This document shows positions 6,087 through 11,308 of a DNA stretch of 11,308 nt, in pieces; within the stretch, counting starts at the first letter, position 1; every line of letters starts with the position of its first letter. The stretch comes from Methanobacteriota archaeon (GTDB taxonomy: Archaea; Thermoplasmatota; Poseidoniia; Poseidoniales; Poseidoniaceae): positions 1 to 11,308 of the forward strand of contig PAMN02000060.1 in assembly GCA_002707335.2 (NCBI GenBank), read 5' to 3'. Made by a program: the position numbers and the translations under genes. The notes under the pieces were generated by a model. It saw only the letters and a list, made by a program, of their open reading frames with translations. It searched no databases and was not told the origin of the DNA.

Positions 6087-8393
6087 ATGCAGAGCAAATG
6101 GATAGTGATTATTTCTCTATTCTTACTTGCTCTTCCAAGTTCACATTATTTGATAAATTCAGCAAATGCTGCTGATGACATCTATGAACCTGGATTCGTT
6201 GAATGGGACATAAACAATCACCACAGAGTATACTTAACCGGCGCTGAAAACGAGGTTAATCTGACTCGAGATTACCAAGCTGCATCTATGGGTAATGTTG
6301 AGATTAGATCTGGACAACCCGCATCTATCGGCCCGATATCACTACCCCCTCTAGAGATGGGCTTCAGTGGAACTTTCAACGTTTCAACATACATTTCCGC
6401 TTGGGTACAAGCAGGAACAGGACTTCCATTATTACAATGTAGAACTCAGAACCCAGTTAATCTAGATGTAACAGTCACAATTGGAAGTTTTACCTATATC
6501 GCCTCTACACAAGAGTTCGTTTACGAAAGTTCAGGAGATGCTCATAATTTGTCTACTGAAGTACAAATGGAAAATATAACTGCTTTACCTGGTGATTCTA
6601 TATCATATTCAATGCAGGCATCAACCAATTGTCCCTATGTGATTAACCTAGAATGGGGTGGTTCAGGAGTATTCAGTGGAGGAATTATTCTTGAAGGGGA
6701 TTTATTTTCACCAGAAGTTGAAGTAACTGTTGATGATGCTAGAATCGCCCACATACAATTTGTGGCATCTCTACCATGGGGATTCGATGACCTAGACCAA
6801 GACTATACTTCGATGAATATCTATGGGCCAGTAGCGTCTGATGAAAAGAGGATTTTCGATGAAGATATGAGGCCTGAAGGATTTACTGCGACCAGCGAAT
6901 ATATTGAAAGAATAGATGACTGGGGAAGGCCTGCCAAAGTATTCACTGGCAAAGTCGCACTTCCTGAGGGAGATAACGTACTCATTGTTTGTCTAAAGAC
7001 GGTAGACAGTCAAAATTTCAATACACCTTGCGACCATGAAGGAATAATAAGATTCGCGGTAGAAGGAGATGATGAGCCATTTGCTACAGCATTTATCTGG
7101 CTCTCGATTTCAGGATTCCTCGCGGTAATAGCATACCTATTTTTCTTGATTAGACAAGGCATTCTTTTGCCATTACAGATAATAGGCGCATTAGTTATTT
7201 TTGCAATACTAATGCTTCCTTTGGCCGCAAATATCCCTGATTTAGGAGGGGACCAAATAGTTGAAGATGATGCTAGAGCGCCATCATTCATTTTACAACA
7301 ACTAGGAAATGAATCTGTTTCTTTAGATGATTTGCTTGATGGAAAAGATGCTGTTATAATCGGAATTACTCTTCCCGCCTCGATTAATGCCGTAGACCAG
7401 TCTAATCAAATACAAAACGCAGTAGACAGACTGGATGGTTCTGTCAGTGCAGTCCAGATTATCACAGGAGAAAATACCAGACTAGATGATTTAGAAACAA
7501 TAGCATCCCTCACAAATTCATCTTGGCCTGTTTTGATGGATGATGGAGAGAGTAGATTCGCAAATAGAATGCCTCATGGAGTTTCTGATTCCATTGTAAT
7601 TATCGACAAATCAGGACATATTACCTATTCACAACCAGGCTCAGCGAGTTCTGAAGATTTAATCGAAGCCGTTGAAAATATTGGATACGGAGGACAACAA
7701 TCTGTTTGGTCAATTCTAAGTCTATTGTGGGGGCCAGGTCTGGCAATGTTACTAGTGGCCTTACCAAGAAAGTCGTACGAAAAACCAGAGGAAGCGCTAA
7801 TGCCTGGCTCATTGTGGGGAAGTGTTGCTTTAGCTGGAGGATTGGGTTTCCTGATGGTGAACATAACTAGCCTAATATTAGCATTCATTCCAGCAGATAA
7901 CGATTTCAGAACTTGGTTTGACCTAGGATTAGTGGTTTGGTTTGTTTCTGCTGCGATAAGAGCCGCATTGGTTGGAACTCCGAAAGAAATATCTTGGATA
8001 TCTGGTAAATTGCATTCATTATTTTCTGATACATTTAGAAATTGGAGAGATGTTGAGGATTTTGAAAGGGATATGTTAATTGGATTCTGGATGGGATGGT
8101 TCATCTGGTTTGCAAACCCAGCAATTCTCGCTCAAGGAGTAGCTGCAGTCATTCTTACTGGAGGATTCAATTACCTAATAGGGTTCTTTTACCTGATGGT
8201 TTATGTTTTGATGGCAGGATTACTAACTCTCTCAATAAGATTCATTGCTTCATGGGGCGGACCAATTTCTAGAGCGTTTGGATCATTTGGGTCAGGACCA
8301 TTTGCTGAAGCACTTGGTTGGGCAATGATTCCAGTATCTTTGTGGATATTGAGTGATACTGTAATTTATGCTATGAGTATCGGAATTTTCTGA
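6087..8393 (+). CDS. Exported beta domain plus multi-pass membrane protein with a cysteine-free thioredoxin-like domain
   Basis: I do not recognise this 768-residue protein as a whole. Visible parts: a signal peptide (1-28, cleavage after ANA); a mostly beta extracytoplasmic region (29-330) with four cysteines, Cys118, Cys182, Cys302 and Cys315, enough for two disulfides; two membrane helices (about 333-355 and 360-382); a domain at 395-532; and about five or six further helices (538-559, 575-600, 608-630, 660-685, 690-720, 742-766). The 395-532 part reads like an AhpC/TlpA-type redoxin: ARAPSFILQQLGNES, then LDDLLDGKDAVIIGI, WPVLMDDG, and VIIDKSGHITYSQPG. Where the redox cysteines should follow the beta strand it has LPASINAVDQ, and the domain contains no cysteine at all. 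By topology this domain lies outside the membrane, next to the beta region. A binding or scaffolding role seems more likely than redox chemistry. It is probably co-transcribed with the DUF92 gene. Confidence 0.75.
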   Translation: MQSKWIVIISLFLLALPSSHYLINSANAADDIYEPGFVEWDINNHHRVYLTGAENEVNLTRDYQAASMGNVEIRSGQPASIGPISLPPLEMGFSGTFNVSTYISAWVQAGTGLPLLQCRTQNPVNLDVTVTIGSFTYIASTQEFVYESSGDAHNLSTEVQMENITALPGDSISYSMQASTNCPYVINLEWGGSGVFSGGIILEGDLFSPEVEVTVDDARIAHIQFVASLPWGFDDLDQDYTSMNIYGPVASDEKRIFDEDMRPEGFTATSEYIERIDDWGRPAKVFTGKVALPEGDNVLIVCLKTVDSQNFNTPCDHEGIIRFAVEGDDEPFATAFIWLSISGFLAVIAYLFFLIRQGILLPLQIIGALVIFAILMLPLAANIPDLGGDQIVEDDARAPSFILQQLGNESVSLDDLLDGKDAVIIGITLPASINAVDQSNQIQNAVDRLDGSVSAVQIITGENTRLDDLETIASLTNSSWPVLMDDGESRFANRMPHGVSDSIVIIDKSGHITYSQPGSASSEDLIEAVENIGYGGQQSVWSILSLLWGPGLAMLLVALPRKSYEKPEEALMPGSLWGSVALAGGLGFLMVNITSLILAFIPADNDFRTWFDLGLVVWFVSAAIRAALVGTPKEISWISGKLHSLFSDTFRNWRDVEDFERDMLIGFWMGWFIWFANPAILAQGVAAVILTGGFNYLIGFFYLMVYVLMAGLLTLSIRFIASWGGPISRAFGSFGSGPFAEALGWAMIPVSLWILSDTVIYAMSIGIF

Positions 8394-8397
8394 ATAA

Positions 8398-8415
8398 AAT
8401 CAAACTGTTTTGATT
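8398..8415. terminator. Palindromic bidirectional terminator between convergent genes
   Basis: AATCAAA (8398-8404), loop CTGT, TTTGATT (8409-8415) is a perfect 7-bp dyad at the junction of the convergent genes ending at 8393 and 8400. T-rich sequence follows on both strands (GTTTTGATT rightwards, TTTGATTTTATT leftwards), so it could stop both transcripts. It overlaps the last codons and stop of the leftward gene. Confidence 0.5.
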
Positions 8416-9977
8416 CTACTGGAATCAACCCATTCATCCCAACTAGAATCGAATCCAACGTAGTGAATCAGATATTTATCACCATTAATATCTCTAATTA
8501 AGGCGTCCCACCAACTTCCATTCCATTCAACCTTGACTTGATTTCCTGCAGAATAAGTACTCAAAGTGGGCTGATTGGCTGAACCAGAAATCGTTGGACA
8601 TGGCATGATCCCTTCAGTCTGGTCATCAATTATCCAGCCGGTTTTTGGAGGAGTGTCTGAAGAAGACCTAACTCGATAATAGTCTCCTCTTTTGGTATCA
8701 AGGCTGTTACGGTCGGCTAAATACCACCACTGGTCTCCATTGCCCATTTTCCACCTTAGGAGTAAAACGTCCCCGTTGATATAACTTAGAACTCCATCGA
8801 ATTCAGTAGCGGGAATGTAAGTTCCGTTACATTTGGCTATTCCAGCACCTTGAACAGTGTAAAATTGGTTGCTTGTATCGTTGAAAGGATGATTATCAGG
8901 AAGATTTACCCAACCTGTTGGGCCAACCACATAGATCGTGTTTTGTGTCTCCACTCTAGCAGTGGCTCTTTCGTCGTATGTTATGGAAATTATTTCTGAT
9001 GTATTTATGTGAGATTCTCCTAATTTTGGATGATCATATGCATATCCATGTAAGATATTACCCTCAATGTAAGCATCTCGAATTATAACCTCTACTTTCA
9101 TAAAATTTCCATCTGATTCAGAAGCAACAATGAATTTTGCAAGTTCTCTGTAATCTATCTGTGAATCCATACTTATGCCTAATTCAGCAAATTCGTTCAA
9201 AACATCATCAACTGAAAGAGGATTATCACCCATTTGAGTTAAAATTTCAAAATATTCCTTGGCCAGTATTGTGCCGGAATTATTTGTGTCAAATACTTTG
9301 AACGCTTCAATGAGTTCTTCTTCTGCCTCAGTATCTCGTTCAATATATTCTTTAACAGCCTCTGAGTTTTCATTAAGGCTCTCTATTCTCGCCAAATCAA
9401 CATTATCTTCTACATCGCCATCATCAAAATGAATAAGGTAGGTGTCGTTTGGATTCTCTTTTGCTATTGTTCCTGCGTAATAGTGCCCGTAACCTTTCCA
9501 GTTGACAAAAACCCTACTTCCAACATCAAAGGGTTTTGTTGCTGGACGAATCGTTCCAGGGGATGTTCCAATTACAACCGCATGTTTTGTCTCAACGGAT
9601 GAACTTTTTTTGACCTCAATCTTGTAAGTTCCATCATCATTTATCGATGTAACTTTGCTATTTCCAATCCATCTGTTATTTGTCGGGCTGTAATATTCAA
9701 CATAATCACCTACATTGAATATCTGAGGCAATTCAATATCTACTGGAGGAGCCTGTGGCTCAACTCTTCCCAACATACCCATTTCTTGTAAAGCGGTTAT
9801 CACAGCCTCTGTAACAGCAGAAGGGTCGTTGTTAATGGTAGTATTACTGATAACATCTCCACCGATAACCGAATCTTGCATATTCAGATTATTTGAACCA
9901 CCTTCTGGCGGTGCAGGTATCCAATCAGAACCTGTCCACAAAAACTTTCCATCCGGAGAGTAAACCGGCTCGTCCAT
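8400..9977 (-). CDS. Mosaic protein with Tudor-like barrels, EF-hand pair and MRG15-like chromo-barrel
   Basis: The 525-residue protein has no signal peptide or membrane helix, so it is probably cytosolic. Domains in order: a DGKFLWTGSDWIP tryptophan motif (10-21); a DSVIGGDV...INNDPSAV segment (35-55), perhaps a multimerisation stalk; an SH3/Tudor-like barrel (86-146); a second, Tudor/Agenet-like barrel (149-200, VGSRVFVNWKG, YLIHFDDGDVEDNV); an EF-hand pair (220-283) with one good calcium loop, D230-TNNSGTILAK-E241, and one degraded loop; a small beta domain (292-350); a region (373-462) with QGAGIAKCNGTY, WWYLAD and a PP-x-x-GW turn, resembling repeats I recall from protist proteins; and a C-terminal chromo-barrel/Tudor-knot (475-525, KYLIHYVGFDSSWDEWV). 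The last closely matches MRG15, where Tyr46, Trp49 and Trp53 bind methyl-lysine; here these are Tyr506, Phe509 and Trp513. There are no catalytic motifs. A reader or adaptor role is inferred; the partner is unknown. Confidence 0.8.
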   Translation of the reverse strand: MDEPVYSPDGKFLWTGSDWIPAPPEGGSNNLNMQDSVIGGDVISNTTINNDPSAVTEAVITALQEMGMLGRVEPQAPPVDIELPQIFNVGDYVEYYSPTNNRWIGNSKVTSINDDGTYKIEVKKSSSVETKHAVVIGTSPGTIRPATKPFDVGSRVFVNWKGYGHYYAGTIAKENPNDTYLIHFDDGDVEDNVDLARIESLNENSEAVKEYIERDTEAEEELIEAFKVFDTNNSGTILAKEYFEILTQMGDNPLSVDDVLNEFAELGISMDSQIDYRELAKFIVASESDGNFMKVEVIIRDAYIEGNILHGYAYDHPKLGESHINTSEIISITYDERATARVETQNTIYVVGPTGWVNLPDNHPFNDTSNQFYTVQGAGIAKCNGTYIPATEFDGVLSYINGDVLLLRWKMGNGDQWWYLADRNSLDTKRGDYYRVRSSSDTPPKTGWIIDDQTEGIMPCPTISGSANQPTLSTYSAGNQVKVEWNGSWWDALIRDINGDKYLIHYVGFDSSWDEWVDSSRIKTV

Positions 9978-9998
9978 GTTCGTGGTATGTGATTGTCA

Positions 9999-10012
9999 CT
10001 TAGATATGTTGC
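9999..10012 (-). promoter_or_regulatory. TATA-like element for the mosaic-protein gene
   Basis: On the minus strand this reads GCAACATATCTAAG, centred about 28 bases before the ATG at 9977. It fits a leaderless or short-leader mRNA, and no Shine-Dalgarno motif is visible. It shares the 74-base divergent gap with the nei promoter. Confidence 0.35.
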
Positions 10013-10023
10013 ATAACAGACAT

Positions 10024-10032
10024 TCATAATTA
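10024..10032 (+). promoter_or_regulatory. TATA-like element for nei
   Basis: TCATAATTA is centred about 24 bases upstream of the nei ATG at 10052, and no Shine-Dalgarno motif is present between them. It is consistent with leaderless initiation. Confidence 0.35.
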
Positions 10033-10051
10033 GACCTGCTAACTTAGATTC

Positions 10052-10870
10052 ATGCCAGAAGGTCCAGAAATACATAGAGCGGCCGATAAGGTAAGAAAGG
10101 CGCTACAACACAAAGAGATTGAAGATATCGAAATTACGCTTCCTCAATACACTTCATGGAAAAAGAAATTGTTGGGAAAGAAGGTTAACAAGGTTGAAGC
10201 ACAAGGTAAAGCGTTACTGATATATTTTGACGATATTGTAGTCTACAGCCATAACCAACTCTATGGAAGGTGGACTGTTAATTTGAAGAAAACGGCACCA
10301 AGGAAATGGAATAGAAGCCTAAGAATATCTTATTCTACTGACAAGCACACCTGCAGATTATGGTCTGCAACTGATATTTTATTTCTAGAAAAATGGGAAT
10401 TAAGTGGGCATCCTTATCTCGCTAAACTTGGACCAGACATAGTAAATCCTGAAACCACGATTGGAGAGATGATGAATCATCTGAATAAGGACAAATTCAA
10501 AAGAAGGAGATTGAAAACTCTACTACTAGACCAAGGCTTCTTTTCTGGTGTAGGAAATTATCTTCGCAGTGAAATTTTGTTCACTGCTTCATTACATCCA
10601 GACAGAACTGTAGGTTCCCTAACAGAAGAAGAAAAGAATGCATTGGTTGAACAGACACTATTTCTTGCACGACAATCATATGAGATTCCTGGAATAACCG
10701 TTGACCTTGAATTATACCAAAAATTACGGGATAAAGGTGAATCACGAAGTTGGTCTAGACACTGGGTATTTACTCGAAATGAACGGCCATGTCATCAGTG
10801 CGGAGATTTGATTCTCCACACTAGACCTGGTGGAAGAAGGCTGGATTATTGTCCATCATGTCAACACTAG
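10052..10870 (+). CDS. nei: Endonuclease VIII (Nei), DNA glycosylase/AP lyase
   Basis: Nei removes oxidised pyrimidines such as thymine glycol and cleaves the abasic site by beta,delta-elimination in base excision repair. The 272-residue protein starts MPEGPEIHRAADK; Pro2 is the Schiff-base nucleophile after Met removal and Glu3 the partner. Lys53 in AQGKALL is the conserved lysine, HNQLYGRW (67-74) is the Nei-specific block, Asn169 in SGVGNYLRSEI is the H2TH loop residue, and the C-terminal zinc finger has Cys247, Cys250, Cys267 and Cys270, with Arg262/Arg263 at its tip. HNQLYG and the CPSCQH ending make it Nei and not Fpg (MutM). It is close to E. coli Nei in length and motifs, which in an archaeon suggests bacterial origin. 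It is divergent from the mosaic-protein gene and ends 18 bases from the convergent SRPBCC gene. Confidence 0.94.
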   Translation: MPEGPEIHRAADKVRKALQHKEIEDIEITLPQYTSWKKKLLGKKVNKVEAQGKALLIYFDDIVVYSHNQLYGRWTVNLKKTAPRKWNRSLRISYSTDKHTCRLWSATDILFLEKWELSGHPYLAKLGPDIVNPETTIGEMMNHLNKDKFKRRRLKTLLLDQGFFSGVGNYLRSEILFTASLHPDRTVGSLTEEEKNALVEQTLFLARQSYEIPGITVDLELYQKLRDKGESRSWSRHWVFTRNERPCHQCGDLILHTRPGGRRLDYCPSCQH

Positions 10871-10888
10871 ATTTAGAGAATTGGATTA

Positions 10889-11308
10889 TCAAGAAAACCA
10901 TGAATGACTGCCAAAATGGTTACGTGGGACTGCTTTTCCAGTTCTAGCATAATAATCAAAACCTGATAAAACTGAATTCAGATACTTTCGTAATTTTGGT
11001 CTAACCCACAATTGATATGGCAGAAAAGATATGATTTTTGGAACACCAGCTAAAATGAATGGAGAGACGCTGATTGTTAGTTCTGATTGATTATCTCCAA
11101 CAGAAGCAATCGACCATTCAACATGGGATTGTAAGCCACCATCTTCGCCGATTCTAAGGGTATATCCTTCATTCTTATTCCAAGAGATAAATCGACGAAC
11201 ATATGTTCTACCATTCAAGTAAACAAGAACGTCAGAATGATTTTCATCAGACCATTCAACGACATCATTTGTTTTACAAAATGGATGGCAATTATTGAGA
11301 TTACCAGG
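10889..11308 (-). CDS. SRPBCC-fold protein, C-terminal part (cut by window edge)
   Basis: An open frame enters from the right edge with no start codon required in the window and ends with TGA at 10889-10891, giving 139 residues. The pattern is that of the polyketide-cyclase/START-like SRPBCC fold: alternating strands (VVEWSDENHSDVLVYLNGRTYVRRFISW, read in two pieces around residues 18-45), a central SHVEWSIASVGDNQSELTIS strand pair, then a long amphipathic C-terminal helix (LRKYLNSVLSGFDYYART). The motif HPFC near the left end and the helix ending in GFDYY are typical of one uncharacterised subgroup. Such proteins bind hydrophobic ligands in a cavity; the ligand cannot be read from sequence. 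The TTG at 11218 should not be taken as the start, because the frame and the fold continue upstream of it. Confidence 0.7.
   Translation of the reverse strand, partial: PGNLNNCHPFCKTNDVVEWSDENHSDVLVYLNGRTYVRRFISWNKNEGYTLRIGEDGGLQSHVEWSIASVGDNQSELTISVSPFILAGVPKIISFLPYQLWVRPKLRKYLNSVLSGFDYYARTGKAVPRNHFGSHSWFS

Noticed and set aside
7625..8104. Leftward 159-codon frame inside the large membrane protein gene
   Set aside because: It mirrors hydrophobic codons of the sense gene, with no promoter, Shine-Dalgarno motif or recognisable domain.
10889..11218. TTG start making a complete 109-residue protein
   Set aside because: The frame stays open to the window edge and the upstream residues continue the SRPBCC pattern, so the gene is partial.
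1..11308. CRISPR arrays, tRNA genes, insertion sequences, attachment sites
   Set aside because: Reading both strands I found no regularly spaced repeats, cloverleaf with a GTTCRANTC-type T arm, transposase motifs or long terminal repeats.

Overview
The window most likely comes from a planktonic marine euryarchaeon; Marine Group II (Poseidoniales) is my best guess. I infer this from a box C/D-like sRNA gene, TATA-like elements placed for leaderless or short-leader mRNAs, archaeal Shine-Dalgarno motifs (GGTGA/GGAGG), AT-rich DNA, and a mix of bacterial-type genes with an archaeal-style DUF92 membrane protein. No rRNA or other phylogenetic marker is present, so the lineage call is an inference.

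Layout. Positions 1-110 (minus) hold the first 36 codons of a secreted or lipid-anchored protein, divergent from the next block. Positions 203-3628 (plus) carry msrA (methionine sulfoxide reductase A), an ALDH4A1/PruA-type 1-pyrroline-5-carboxylate dehydrogenase and a bacterial/poxvirus-type DNA topoisomerase IB, closely spaced. The gap 3629-3842 contains a candidate box C/D RNA whose 12-nt D guide matches the peptidyl-transferase A-loop of archaeal 23S rRNA. Positions 3843-8393 (plus) carry a PrsW-type intramembrane protease, a DUF92/TMEM19/VTE6-type membrane protein with its own promoter, and a 768-residue multi-pass protein holding a cysteine-free thioredoxin-like domain. Positions 8400-9977 (minus) encode a 525-residue mosaic protein with Tudor-like barrels, an EF-hand pair and a C-terminal chromo-barrel (Tudor-knot) very like that of eukaryotic MRG15. 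Positions 10052-10870 (plus) carry endonuclease VIII (nei), and 10889-11308 (minus) the C-terminal part of an SRPBCC-fold protein.

How it fits together. MsrA and Nei both repair oxidative damage (protein methionine; oxidised pyrimidines), as expected in sunlit oxygenated water. The P5C dehydrogenase completes proline catabolism to glutamate, as expected of a protein-degrading heterotroph. Beyond this the genes look like ordinary chromosomal neighbours, not one pathway: there are no transposases, integrases, CRISPR repeats or toxin-antitoxin pairs. The two most unusual items are the eukaryote-like mosaic protein and the guide RNA.
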